Positions 53,181-62,164 of a stretch of DNA of 64,000 nt are shown here, one piece after another. Source of the stretch: Bacillota bacterium. GTDB lineage: Bacteria > Bacillota_I > Bacilli_A > Izemoplasmatales > Hujiaoplasmataceae. The stretch's first letter is position 1, and every line of letters starts with the position of its first letter. The notes under the pieces were generated by a model. The model made no database searches. It had not been told where the DNA came from and saw only the letters and a program-made list of their open reading frames with translations. The translations under genes were made by a program, and so were the position numbers. The stretch lies in NCBI GenBank assembly GCA_018816905.1, contig JAHIVB010000010.1:117888-181887 (forward strand), in the 5' to 3' direction.

Positions 53181-54695
53181 TTAATTGAGTGGTTTTGAGA
53201 ACAGGATTTCTCCCTTGTCATTGACAAAACAAGAATATTTCGAATGAGAATACCTTGTGTAAGTATCAATGTAATTCCCTTCCAAATCATAATAGACAAT
53301 GTCAACGTGATTGGAGTTTTCCAATCCGTCCGTTTCTCCGTAAAGCATCAATCCCAATGCTTCTTCTGTCAAGTGAATCATCATTTCATCCTGAAAGGTC
53401 ACATCTTCTAATTTTGTGGAAACTTGTGTTGATAAGTCATAAAAATAGATATCATAGGAGGAGCCCTCATTGGGAAGCATATATACTGAAGTGTTGTCAT
53501 TCATCTTAGCGTAGTAAGACAGTTCTTCAAACAATACAGTTCCATCCATCGAATAGAGAGTCCCAGAAATCAAAGGATAATTCTCCATATCATAAATCAG
53601 GTATTCATTGTCATAAAACGTAAAGAACTGTGAATATCCAAAGATGGATTCGGGCTCATTGACAAGAACGGAATGATCACTTCTTGAGACTTGAATAAAT
53701 GCGTTTTGTAGGGTATATCCATAAAAGAAATCATCTGTTGCGCGCATAAGGTTCCAATAAGCAATCTCCGTTTCTCTAAAGTCGATTTCTTCAAGCGTTG
53801 GCAAGGAATAGGACTTTGTGGAAGGAACGATTTCATCAAAGGGTTGATCATAGGTGAACTGAATGTAATTCGTATAGACATTCACTTCTCCTAGATGATC
53901 ATAATCCGGAATTTCTAGATAATTCATCGTTCCGTCCGTATTGACGACAACGTATCGATCCCTGATGATATTGTTTTCTTGATCATAAGTATAGGTCTGT
54001 TCAAATACACCGAAATCCACACCATAGCTTGCAGTGTGATTACAGACCCCTTGAAGTGATACTTCCGTTAATAACTCTGCATCTAAAAAAAGTTTAATCG
54101 AACATTGACTACCTGCATTATCGTATATTCCATAGTGTAGTCCAGCCGAATCTTTATAACTGTATGCTTTTTCATACCTGTCATAAGTTGTAATGGTGTT
54201 TGGGAACAAGGTGATGCTGGTGGAGTCACTAAAAGAAACGTAACCTCCTGGAAATGTTGAAGTGCCCATGAGAGCGTATTCTACGGTTCGGATATCATCC
54301 GTATTTAAATTGATTGCTTTCATCGAATTGGAATCCGAATAATAGATTTCGTTTAATTCTTTGTCGTAGTAATAAATCGTACTATAGGATGAAATATGAC
54401 AGTCATAAGTACTCTGGTTTCCTTCTCCATCAAAAACATATACTGTGAAGTCATAGACAAAAACAGCGATATCATCATCATAATAAACTGTGATGAAGTA
54501 ATCATGAGATAAAACAAACTGTTTCACAGCATCATTTGGAATATACTCTGTATTGATGAATGAAAGATAGGTGTTTGATTCGGAGCTAGTCGTCACAGAA
54601 TCCAGTGTCGTCGTGGTTGTTTCTGAAGTATTAATACAACCACCTAGTACAACAGATAGAAACAAGAAAAGCAATATTAGGATTTTTTTATTCAT
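53181..54695 (-). CDS. Large lipoprotein of unknown function, beta-rich
   Basis: The 504-residue protein has a type II signal peptide (lipobox VVLGGC, Cys at about 20) and a Thr-rich linker (TSETTTTTLDSVTTSS). The mature part is rich in Tyr, Asp and Ser with many short strands, such as YFITVYYDDDIAVFVYDFTVYVFDGEG, IYYYDKELNEIYYSDSN, DIYFYDLSTQVSTKL and DIVYYDLEGNYIDTYTR. Repeats of this kind suggest a beta-propeller. No catalytic motif was seen. It is a single gene with no evident close homologue in memory. Confidence 0.7.
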   Translation of the reverse strand: MNKKILILLFLFLSVVLGGCINTSETTTTTLDSVTTSSESNTYLSFINTEYIPNDAVKQFVLSHDYFITVYYDDDIAVFVYDFTVYVFDGEGNQSTYDCHISSYSTIYYYDKELNEIYYSDSNSMKAINLNTDDIRTVEYALMGTSTFPGGYVSFSDSTSITLFPNTITTYDRYEKAYSYKDSAGLHYGIYDNAGSQCSIKLFLDAELLTEVSLQGVCNHTASYGVDFGVFEQTYTYDQENNIIRDRYVVVNTDGTMNYLEIPDYDHLGEVNVYTNYIQFTYDQPFDEIVPSTKSYSLPTLEEIDFRETEIAYWNLMRATDDFFYGYTLQNAFIQVSRSDHSVLVNEPESIFGYSQFFTFYDNEYLIYDMENYPLISGTLYSMDGTVLFEELSYYAKMNDNTSVYMLPNEGSSYDIYFYDLSTQVSTKLEDVTFQDEMMIHLTEEALGLMLYGETDGLENSNHVDIVYYDLEGNYIDTYTRYSHSKYSCFVNDKGEILFSKPLN

Positions 54696-54893
54696 AGGAC
54701 TCCTTTATTAATCAATCGATATCGTTTGCTTATTACTATTATTATAGTCTTTAAGATTAACAATGTAAATAAAACAATCATTTTTCTCATGGGATGATAC
54801 AGAGAGAAACTAGAAAAAAGAGTTTGAACACTTAATCTAAATTACATGATAATTACTTGTGATTTTCACTTGAAAAATACATGATGTATTTGC

Positions 54894-54922
54894 TTGACAC
54901 AACTATTTTATAAGCGTATAAT
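54894..54922 (+). promoter_or_regulatory. Promoter of the copper-chaperone-like operon
   Basis: TTGACA (54894-54899), 17 bp and TATAAT (54917-54922), both perfect. Confidence 0.85.
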
Positions 54923-54932
54923 TCAAGTATAA

Positions 54933-54954
54933 CACCCCCTCCTAGAGTGGGGGA
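54933..54954 (+). promoter_or_regulatory. G/C-rich operator, CsoR/RcnR-like
   Basis: CCCCC and GGGGG flank TCCTAGAGT (54935-54953), directly downstream of the -10. C5/G5 dyads in this place are typical of CsoR/RcnR family metal-sensor operators. The regulator gene was not found in the window. Confidence 0.6.
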
Positions 54955-54971
54955 GTAATGGAGTGATGCTT

Positions 54972-55208
54972 ATGAGAGTATATTTACACATCGATGGAAT
55001 CCATTGCGGTGGATGTATCAACGCCATTGATCAATTACTAACCAATCTTGGCGCAGATAAAGTCGATATTGACTTAAGAACAATGACCGCGAAGATTGAT
55101 TATTTCAATCAATCAGAGGTTGATGAATTTAAAATCGTTCGTGCGATCGAAGAAATAGGTTACTTGCCTATTTATTTAGGTAAAGAGTTAGAGGAAATTC
55201 TAGACTAG
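54972..55208 (+). CDS. Heavy-metal-associated (HMA) domain protein, CopZ-like
   Basis: The 78-residue protein is one ferredoxin-like HMA domain: MRVYLHIDGIHCGGCINAIDQLL at the start, with metal ligands in CGGC (GIHCGGC in place of the usual GMTCxxC). VDIDLRTMTAKIDYF and IEEIGYLPIYL follow. HMA proteins shuttle Cu(I), Zn or Cd. The ATG at 54972 has GGAGTG six bases upstream, and earlier in-frame starts overlap that site. It is co-transcribed with a secreted protein and preceded by a metal-type operator. Confidence 0.85.
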   Translation: MRVYLHIDGIHCGGCINAIDQLLTNLGADKVDIDLRTMTAKIDYFNQSEVDEFKIVRAIEEIGYLPIYLGKELEEILD

Positions 55209-55221
55209 GGAGGTCTAAACG

Positions 55222-55725
55222 ATGTTCAGAAAAAAATGGTTATTATTAGCCCTAGTTTCAGCATTCATCTTGTTTGGCGGATTTTTAATTGGAAACCAGG
55301 TTCAAGCAGATGCGAGTGGTACCCCAGAATCTTCTTGGTTCTACGGTATGAGAAGATGGATGGGATTTAACAATAATGAGTACGGATGTTATAATGGTGG
55401 TGAGAGATATCCGATGATGGGTGGGTATTACGACCAAACACAAGAGTCAGATGAGACTTATTATATGATATTCCCGTCAGTTGAAGCAACGGACTTCTTC
55501 TCAGGAGAGACATTTTATGTGACGATTTTAGATTCAGAAGACGAAATCGTTTTTGAGGGTGAACAGATCGCAAATCCGATGGGTGGAATCGGTGTATGGC
55601 TTGAAAATGATTTTGAAGGAACGATTACTGTAACATATGAATCCCTTTCTGGTACGGATTCCCTCACCCAAGATAGTGATACTTCATGGTGCATTTCAAA
55701 GCAAATCATCATCGAGTTAGAGTAG
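55222..55725 (+). CDS. Secreted or membrane-anchored protein with Met/Tyr/Gly-rich segment
   Basis: The 167-residue protein has an N-terminal signal peptide or anchor (WLLLALVSAFILFGGFLIGNQVQA, about 6-29). A Met/Tyr/Trp-rich segment follows (WFYGMRRWMGFNNNEYGCYNGGERYPMMGGYYD, about 40-72), then a beta-strand domain (YYMIFPSVEATDFFSGETFYVTILDSEDEIVFEGEQI ... GTITVTY). Met, Tyr and Cys clusters of this kind bind copper in other proteins. It starts 13 bases after the HMA gene. A role in extracellular metal capture is inferred. Confidence 0.7.
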   Translation: MFRKKWLLLALVSAFILFGGFLIGNQVQADASGTPESSWFYGMRRWMGFNNNEYGCYNGGERYPMMGGYYDQTQESDETYYMIFPSVEATDFFSGETFYVTILDSEDEIVFEGEQIANPMGGIGVWLENDFEGTITVTYESLSGTDSLTQDSDTSWCISKQIIIELE

Positions 55726-55960
55726 ATCTTCGCAATTAGCATTATTTATCTATTCAAATCAACATTTCAAATTTAGTCAAGATACTTAGTCATTTATTTT
55801 AGTTTTTTGGTTTCGTTTTTTTTCTTTGGGATCACAAGGATAAATTACCTAATTTAATAATCGGCATATAAAGGCAACTTCTTCTTTCGAAGTAATCCAA
55901 ATAACGATTGAATTCTTAACAACCAGTAGATAATAATCAATATATATCATTTGTTCCATA

Positions 55961-56000
55961 AAAAAACACTCGCTGTCAACTTGACTTCGAGTGTTTTTAT
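55961..56000 (-). terminator. Terminator of the XRE-PIN-39aa operon
   Basis: The stem AAAACACTCG/CGAGTGTTTT (arms 55963-55972 and 55988-55997) is followed by T7 on the minus strand. It converges with the secreted-protein gene and may also stop it. Confidence 0.82.
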
Positions 56001-56003
56001 TTA

Positions 56004-56123
56004 TTATTTTGGAGTAGATCTTCTATGCCCATTCACTTTGGTACCGTCGTCTTTAGTATAAGGCTTGACAACTACAATTTTTTTGTTTTGTTCTCCTCGA
56101 ACACTTGTCTGCGTTTTTGCCAT
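56004..56123 (-). CDS. Small basic protein (39 residues) of the XRE-PIN operon
   Basis: I read this on the minus strand. MAKTQTSVRGEQNKK is followed by a basic tail with KPYTKDDGTKVNGHRRST. The ribosome binding site AAAGGAGA lies about eight bases upstream. The tail resembles the KPYTxxDGTxVxGHxR motif seen in many small hypothetical proteins. It follows the PIN gene by 17 bases and lies just before the terminator, so it belongs to the module. Function is unknown. The gene is short, so expression should be confirmed. Confidence 0.6.
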   Translation of the reverse strand: MAKTQTSVRGEQNKKIVVVKPYTKDDGTKVNGHRRSTPK

Positions 56124-56140
56124 TCAATATTCTCCTTTCA

Positions 56141-56671
56141 TCACGTATGGAATAACTTATTCAAGAACTCTTCACATATTTTTCTACTGATATAACAAGT
56201 AGTGTCTATGCTTTGTAGTTGATGAACTAAATGTTTAACTTCATTTTCATTAAGATACTTTTTTTGAAACGCTGCTTGTAATACTCCCAAAATCCCAGTA
56301 TATCTAATGTCATGTGTTTCACATGCTTTTCTAATCAGTCCATCGTTACTGCTACAATAATAGTCCGTCTCTAAAGATATCGACAGTGCAAACCTGTCCC
56401 TTCTTGATAAACCTCTGTATTCAACATTGCTAGATAAAGTTCGATACAATTCGAATCCAATTTCTGTAACAATATCCCCAAGGACAAAAGTGTGAATGGT
56501 TAAGGATTGCTTCACCTCTTCAGTCACTTCTTCTTCATAAATAATTCTTGGTATGATAACCATATCGAAAACATTGAATAAAATATCAATTCGATTTAGC
56601 TCATATAGGTCCTGGAGAATATTGTTGTCAACGACAGCAGAAATTTCAAGAGATTCGAAGATATCGATCAT
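56141..56671 (-). CDS. PIN domain protein, putative ribonuclease toxin
   Basis: The 176-residue protein shows the PIN fold. VVDNNILQDLYEL gives the first acidic residue (Asp15), IYEEEV the second, SRRDRFALSISLETDYYCSSNDGLIRKACETHDIRYTGILGVLQAA the third and fourth. PIN proteins cut RNA and are commonly toxins (VapC). The start at ATG 56671 lies eight bases after GGAG. It overlaps the end of the XRE-ImmA/IrrE gene by 26 bases. Toxin function is inferred from the operon. Confidence 0.78.
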   Translation of the reverse strand: MIDIFESLEISAVVDNNILQDLYELNRIDILFNVFDMVIIPRIIYEEEVTEEVKQSLTIHTFVLGDIVTEIGFELYRTLSSNVEYRGLSRRDRFALSISLETDYYCSSNDGLIRKACETHDIRYTGILGVLQAAFQKKYLNENEVKHLVHQLQSIDTTCYISRKICEEFLNKLFHT

Positions 56672-57785
56672 CCACCTCACTCCATTCTTTCAATAAATTC
56701 CGAGTCGTGAGGTTTCCAATTCCCAAAACTTCCGAAATTTTGCTTGCGCTGATTTTGTCATCAACAAATAATTCTTTGATTTTTTGTATAAGTTTGCTGT
56801 TTTTCTTTTCAAATCCGATTTTTTCAAGAGGATCTGGTTCGATTTTTTCATAATGATTAGTCTTGATATGTTTAATATAATTTTTGTAAGTATCCTTAGG
56901 TAATAGTCCGTAATTGTTCAAACTGTAGAGTAGCCCGTTAAGACTGACTTTAAAATAGTGTTTCATTTCCTTCAAATCAATTTTCGAATCAAAAGATTGA
57001 TTATATTCGTTGATCAAATACCTCGGCATCAAAAAGTATCCGGCAAAGCGATTCGCAACCATCTCGTTCGTTTCTGACCGATAAGACGTATACATATTCG
57101 TTGATTGAATACTAATGTATTGATCACTATGAAATAACAAATGTCCATATTCATGAATCAGCGAAAAAAGTTGACGTTCTTCTGAAATTCGTTCGGAAGC
57201 ATTGACTAATATAAACGACCCATATTCTTTCGAATAGGATGATGCACCAAAAAAATCGTCGTTTCTAAAGTCTCTAACGATGACGTTGATTCCTAATTGC
57301 TCTATAACGCTAAAATAGTTTGCTGGAATGATTTTATCGATATTCATGATTCTACGTTGTTCATAAGCTATTTTTTCTATGAGAGCATCTTCTTTTTCAT
57401 TCAATTTCTTTCCTGATACTTCAAGAAGATATCTTTGGGGCAAATAGTGTATTATTGAATCCACAAAAACATCTGAGTAAGATTTCATCGAAAAAATGAA
57501 TTTTTGAATGTCCTCAGGGGATAGTTTTTCTTGAGGGTTATCTGCACGAAACAAAAACTGAGGATCCTGATATCCTTCACTAAAAAAATATTCAAATGGT
57601 TTGTTAAAATATCTGGCAATGCTCATTAGTTTTTCGCTGTCGATGGGTTGTTCTCCATCGACATATCGTTTTAGAGTAGGATGAGTTACGCCAATGGCTT
57701 CAGACACTTTTCGGTATGATAAATCGTTTTCTTCAATCAGTTTCTTAATGTTGTTTCCAATCATATTAGAAATGCTCATATTCAT
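56646..57785 (-). CDS. XRE regulator fused to ImmA/IrrE (M78) metallopeptidase
   Basis: The 379-residue protein starts with an XRE helix-turn-helix (IGNNIKKLIEENDLSYRKVSEAIGVTHPTLKRYVDGEQPID, about 8-50). A linker and an M78 peptidase domain follow, with LFSLIHEYGHLLFHS holding the zinc motif HEYGH and with MVANRFAGYFLMPRYLI holding the third-ligand region. A second short HTH-like end follows (KISASKISEVLGIGNLTTRNLLKEW). Proteins of this type cleave repressors or act as antitoxins. The start at 57785 (or 57779) lies after AAAGGA. It overlaps the PIN gene. Confidence 0.85.
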   Translation of the reverse strand: MNMSISNMIGNNIKKLIEENDLSYRKVSEAIGVTHPTLKRYVDGEQPIDSEKLMSIARYFNKPFEYFFSEGYQDPQFLFRADNPQEKLSPEDIQKFIFSMKSYSDVFVDSIIHYLPQRYLLEVSGKKLNEKEDALIEKIAYEQRRIMNIDKIIPANYFSVIEQLGINVIVRDFRNDDFFGASSYSKEYGSFILVNASERISEERQLFSLIHEYGHLLFHSDQYISIQSTNMYTSYRSETNEMVANRFAGYFLMPRYLINEYNQSFDSKIDLKEMKHYFKVSLNGLLYSLNNYGLLPKDTYKNYIKHIKTNHYEKIEPDPLEKIGFEKKNSKLIQKIKELFVDDKISASKISEVLGIGNLTTRNLLKEWSEVDDRYLRIS

Positions 57786-57801
57786 CAATCCTTTCAAGTG
57801 T

Positions 57802-57842
57802 ATTTTACCATATATATAAATATATTACAATAAATTGGTAAA
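57802..57842 (-). promoter_or_regulatory. Promoter and inverted repeat of the XRE-PIN operon
   Basis: On the minus strand TTGTAA (57825-57830), 17 bp and TAAAAT (57802-57807). The inverted repeat TTTACCA (57804-57810)/TGGTAAA (57836-57842) brackets the promoter and could be the XRE operator. Confidence 0.6.
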
Positions 57843-58042
57843 TAAATTTTCCATATTATCAAATAAATACTTCATAGAATCTATGTTACCACTCAAAATA
57901 TTACGCGGATTCCACTATTTTTCTTTTTTGTTTTTACAAAGTATGAACTGAGATACCACTTAAATCTAACATTCCTCATTTATACATAAGAAACAAAATT
58001 CATTCGTTGTAATGATTGAATTTTGCACACACATTATAAAAT

Positions 58043-58067
58043 GAAGCCCATTGTCGCAATGGGCTTC
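58043..58067 (-). terminator. Terminator of the MacB-like/two-component operon
   Basis: The 11-base stem GAAGCCCATTG/CAATGGGCTTC with loop TCG lies six bases after the histidine kinase stop and is followed by T-rich sequence. Confidence 0.88.
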
Positions 58068-58072
58068 TTAGT

Positions 58073-59086
58073 TTATATCGTTTTTGGAATAACAACTTCA
58101 AAAGTCGTCAACCCAGCTTCACTTTGAAAAGAAATCGTCCCTTCCAGTTTTTCAACAATCTTTTTTGTCAAGGTAAGTCCTATTCCAGTTGATGTTTGAT
58201 GTTTCGATTTGTCAGTTACATAGAATAACTGAAATACTTTTTCAAAATCGTCTTTCGGGATTGGATCTCCTTGATTGGTGATGGTCAATTTGATTTCATC
58301 GATTAGATCTTTCAAGGTTATTTTTATTTCAGTATTTTTAGTTGAAAACTCAATTGCATTGCTTATCAGATTCAATAAGACTTGATATGTTAATTCTTTG
58401 TTGTTTCTGAAATGGACCTCAACGAGGTCCAAATCAAAAACAAGTCCTTTTTCTTCCCATGACAGCTGCATGATTTGGATGACTTTCCTGATTTGTTCTG
58501 AAAAGTTATAATGATCTTCTTTCATTACAATCGACATACTATCCACTAAAGATATTTGTAACATGTTATTAGACAAATGAGATAGTCTTTCGCTTTCATG
58601 AATGATGATATCTAGATAATTCGTTCTTTCTTCTGGTGTAAGTTCATTTTGACTGATCAACTCTGCATAGCCTTTGATCGCGGATAGAGGCGTCTTGAGT
58701 TCGTGAGAGAAATTCCTCACAAATTCTTTGTTTACATATTCATTGGACTTTAAAGCGTTGAGCATTAAATTGAAATTCTTGGATAGATTTGTTATCTCAT
58801 CTTTCCCACTCGTATCTAATTCAAAGTCGTAATATCCTTCTTTGACTCGAATCGTCGCCTCATCCACTTTTTTGATTCTTTTGACGATGAAATGGTTGAT
58901 GGCATAAGCAAATAGGGCTAAGGACAAGGCTAAGACGATGAGAAAGCCATTAAATACTCTGCCTTCGGTAATGGCTTGATGAAGATCAACCCCAGCGATG
59001 ACTTGAATGATGATTCTTGCGATGGCTCCACTTAGGACCATCGTCAAGAATCCAATCAAAATGATTTTACTGCTTATTTTTTTCAT
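58073..59086 (-). CDS. Sensor histidine kinase
   Basis: The 337-residue kinase has two membrane helices (IILIGFLTMVLSGAIARIII and FLIVLALSLALFAYAINHF) with a very short outer loop. A HAMP segment comes next, then the HisKA box FSHELKTPLSAIKGYAEL with the phospho-His near 129. The HATPase domain has NLISNAIEF (N box) and GIGLTL (G box). A tiny sensor loop is typical of kinases that sense through their ABC transporter (BceS-like). It overlaps the regulator by four bases. Confidence 0.9.
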   Translation of the reverse strand: MKKISSKIILIGFLTMVLSGAIARIIIQVIAGVDLHQAITEGRVFNGFLIVLALSLALFAYAINHFIVKRIKKVDEATIRVKEGYYDFELDTSGKDEITNLSKNFNLMLNALKSNEYVNKEFVRNFSHELKTPLSAIKGYAELISQNELTPEERTNYLDIIIHESERLSHLSNNMLQISLVDSMSIVMKEDHYNFSEQIRKVIQIMQLSWEEKGLVFDLDLVEVHFRNNKELTYQVLLNLISNAIEFSTKNTEIKITLKDLIDEIKLTITNQGDPIPKDDFEKVFQLFYVTDKSKHQTSTGIGLTLTKKIVEKLEGTISFQSEAGLTTFEVVIPKTI

Positions 59087-59748
59087 AATAATATCCCCTT
59101 ATATCCTAGGCCTCTCACCGTGATGATTTCAAAACAATCGGTTTTGATTTTCTCTCTGATTCTTTTAATGTGGGTGTCGATGGTTCTGTCATAAGAATCA
59201 TTGTCATATCCCCAGATTTCATTCATCAATTGTTCTCTTGTAAAAATTCGGTTTGGTGTTGAAAGTAACTTAAATAACAACTCGAATTCTTTGATGGTCA
59301 GAGAAACAAGTTCTCCGTTTAATGTCACACTCTTATCTTGGTAGTTGAGGAAAATGCGCTTGTATTCAAGCACATTTTCACTCATAATCTTATATCTTCT
59401 CAGTAATGCTTTAATTCTTAAATTCAATTCTTGTAAATTCACAGGTTTCACCATGTAATCGTCGGTTCCACTTTGAAATCCCATTTCTTTATCCGAATAG
59501 GAATCTAGAGCTGTGAGGATGATGATTGGGATGTCTTTGTTCAACTGCCTGATTTGTTTGATCAGTGAAATCCCGGAAACATAAGGCATCATGAGATCGG
59601 AAATCACCAAATCATAATGTTGTTGTTCAAAGGTAGCTAATCCTGTTTTTCCATTTTCTGCAGATGTAACTTCATACCCATTTTTGATTAAATTTTTTGT
59701 AAGAATATCTAAGATATACAAATCATCTTCAACAATCAATATTTTCAT
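59083..59748 (-). CDS. OmpR-family response regulator
   Basis: The 221-residue regulator has the receiver domain with ILIVEDDLYI, phospho-acceptor Asp in DLVISDLMMPYVSG, IILTALDSYSDK and the KPVNLQEL switch. A winged helix follows (LTIKEFELLFKLLSTPNRIFTREQLMNEIWGYDNDSYDRTIDTHIKRIREKI). It pairs with the kinase. The ABC gene lies 20 bases upstream in the same operon, so its expression is probably the target. Confidence 0.93.
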   Translation of the reverse strand: MKILIVEDDLYILDILTKNLIKNGYEVTSAENGKTGLATFEQQHYDLVISDLMMPYVSGISLIKQIRQLNKDIPIIILTALDSYSDKEMGFQSGTDDYMVKPVNLQELNLRIKALLRRYKIMSENVLEYKRIFLNYQDKSVTLNGELVSLTIKEFELLFKLLSTPNRIFTREQLMNEIWGYDNDSYDRTIDTHIKRIREKIKTDCFEIITVRGLGYKGILL

Positions 59749-59768
59749 CCATCCAACTCCTACCTTCT

Positions 59769-62096
59769 TTATTCTGTTCTTAATGCAACAACAGGGTCTT
59801 TGTTTGCGGCTATTTTACTAGGAATGATTCCTGCTAATAAAGTCAATCCACTACTTAATGCAATTAATCCAACGGCACTGAGGACACTTAGAGATGCAAA
59901 TCCACTCACGCCAATCAAACGAGATAAGATCTGATTGACCGGTAAAGAAAGAATCAAATAAAATACGATTCCGAATACGCCTGCAGTGAGTCCAATCAAC
60001 AAGGTTTCCGCAGTGAATATTCTTGAAATGTCTTTCTTTCTCGCTCCTAGACTTCTCATGATTCCGATTTCTTTCGTTCGTTCAATCACGGATACATAGG
60101 TAATGATACCAATCATGATCGAGGAGACGATTAAACTGATTCCAGCAAAAGCGGACAAGATGATGGTAATCGTATCAATCATCCCTGAAATCGTTGTGGA
60201 AATCGTTTCCGCAATATCCGTATAAACGATTTTGTCGGTGTCATCGAGTTCTAGGTTATAGTCATCTAAATAAGCTTTGATTACATCTTTCGATTCAAAT
60301 GAAACTGGGTATATTTGAACACCCACAGGGGTTGCGTTTCCTCCAAGTAACTTCATGACGGTATCATATGTCATTTGTTCATTGAATGCAAGTCCTGTTA
60401 GGACGTTCACGTCTTGATTGCTCGTTTGAGCAATCACGATTTCAGATAGACTGGAGTTATCCAGCATATAGTCTGTTAATAAAGTCGTATAGCCAATCCC
60501 TGAATTGAGAATTTCACTGGATGCCTCTTGATTCACTCTTAAGATTCCTACAATCGAAATAGTGATGGCTTCGGTATTGTTATATAACGATTCTAAATCA
60601 GAGTTTTGGACAAAGACTTCTCCCACTTGACTATAGTATACATCATTTGGGATGACTTTAAAATCCTTTCCGATAAAGTCTGAAAACGAGTATTCTTCTT
60701 CTAAATCAAAACCTAAGGCTTCTACAGTATTGACATTCAGTTGATTCATGTTATCGACAATCAATACGACTTCATTATAAGCTTCAGGATAGGTTCCATA
60801 GAGGATGTCGTATTGAGACTCGATAAACTCTTGATTGTCTGGAATTTCACTGAAGATGGTACTGCTGGATTGAAAGATGTTGCTAGAAGTGCTGTTATCG
60901 ACTTTGATTAAGTTATAGCTTTGATTGTTGCTTTCAGTAATCACAGGCATCGATATTGATTTGGTGTAGGAAATCGTATTGTAAAGGGATGAATCCATTT
61001 GATCTAAATAAGAAAGAAAATCACTAGAAAAGATATTCGTATGCAAGGTGGTACTTTCACTTTGATCATAAGCATAGATAATCGATTCTGTAGGAAACTC
61101 ATACGTTTCTTGTTCTGCTTGACCAAGAATACTTCCTGGTCCTCCACCTCTGCCTAGTAATTCCGCTTGAACAACGCTGTTGATGGTGATTGGATATCCA
61201 GCAAGGGTATCGCTTTGGATGTCGTCTACATAGTTTGTCATTCCATTAGAGATGGCTAAGACCAAAGCGATACCGATAATCCCGATGCTTCCAGCAATCG
61301 AGGTAATTAGTGTTCTACCTCTTTTCGTGACTAAGTTCTTAAAACTAGTTTTAATTGCAGTGAGGAAACTCATCGACGTTTTTGTGCTTTTTAGATTTCC
61401 ACCGATTTCAATGTCACCATTGGCGGGATTGGAATCACTTAATATCTCTCCATCGAGAAGATTAATGATTCGATCACTATAAGTAGACGCAATCAATGCA
61501 TTATGTGTAACCATGATGACTAGACGGTCGCGACTGATTTCTTTAATTAGTTTGATGACTTGTTCACTCGTTTTAGAATCTAAAGCGCCGGTAGGTTCAT
61601 CAGCTAATAATATCTTTGGATTATTGACGAGCGCTCTTGCGATGGCGACTCTTTGAAGTTGTCCTCCCGATAGTTGATTCGGTAATTTGTTAATTTGATC
61701 GGCAAGGCCGACTTCATCAAGAACTTTGATGGAACGTTCTTTTCTTTCTTTGGACGAGACACCGGATAAAGAAAGTGCCATTTCTACATTTTCTAATACG
61801 GATAAATGAGAAATTAAATTGTAATTTTGGAAGACAAACCCAATCGTGGTATTTCTATAAGCGTCCCAGTCTTGGTCTGAATATTCCTTTGTCGAAGTGG
61901 AATCTATCAACAAGTCTCCAGAAGTGTATTGATCCAGTCCTCCGATGATGTTTAAGATGGTTGTTTTCCCACAACCGGATGGGCCTAAAATAGAAACGAA
62001 TTCATTCCTTCTAAATTTTAGGTTGATGTTTTTTAATGCTTTGACGGTTGTTTCTCCTACGTGGTAATTTTTACTTAAGTTTTTTAGTTCTAACAT
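59769..62096 (-). CDS. MacB-like ABC transporter, ATPase fused to FtsX-type permease
   Basis: The 775-residue protein has an N-terminal ATPase (GPSGCGKTT, signature LSGGQLQRVAIARAL, Walker B ILLADEPTGALDS). A membrane helix follows (TSIAGSIGIIGIALVLAISNG, about 270-290). A large outer domain (about 295-640) comes next, then three C-terminal helices with the FtsX stretch (SVIERTKEIGIMRSLGARKKDISRIF). This is a type VII ABC mechanotransmission layout, related to MacB and used in antimicrobial peptide efflux or envelope signalling. It is co-transcribed with its two-component system. The start at 62096 follows AGGAGG. Confidence 0.9.
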   Translation of the reverse strand: MLELKNLSKNYHVGETTVKALKNINLKFRRNEFVSILGPSGCGKTTILNIIGGLDQYTSGDLLIDSTSTKEYSDQDWDAYRNTTIGFVFQNYNLISHLSVLENVEMALSLSGVSSKERKERSIKVLDEVGLADQINKLPNQLSGGQLQRVAIARALVNNPKILLADEPTGALDSKTSEQVIKLIKEISRDRLVIMVTHNALIASTYSDRIINLLDGEILSDSNPANGDIEIGGNLKSTKTSMSFLTAIKTSFKNLVTKRGRTLITSIAGSIGIIGIALVLAISNGMTNYVDDIQSDTLAGYPITINSVVQAELLGRGGGPGSILGQAEQETYEFPTESIIYAYDQSESTTLHTNIFSSDFLSYLDQMDSSLYNTISYTKSISMPVITESNNQSYNLIKVDNSTSSNIFQSSSTIFSEIPDNQEFIESQYDILYGTYPEAYNEVVLIVDNMNQLNVNTVEALGFDLEEEYSFSDFIGKDFKVIPNDVYYSQVGEVFVQNSDLESLYNNTEAITISIVGILRVNQEASSEILNSGIGYTTLLTDYMLDNSSLSEIVIAQTSNQDVNVLTGLAFNEQMTYDTVMKLLGGNATPVGVQIYPVSFESKDVIKAYLDDYNLELDDTDKIVYTDIAETISTTISGMIDTITIILSAFAGISLIVSSIMIGIITYVSVIERTKEIGIMRSLGARKKDISRIFTAETLLIGLTAGVFGIVFYLILSLPVNQILSRLIGVSGFASLSVLSAVGLIALSSGLTLLAGIIPSKIAANKDPVVALRTE

Positions 62097-62164
62097 ATTA
62101 ATCCTCCTTGGATGCATCATTAGTTTACAATTCTTTTATGAACTGAATATGAACTTATAATAAA

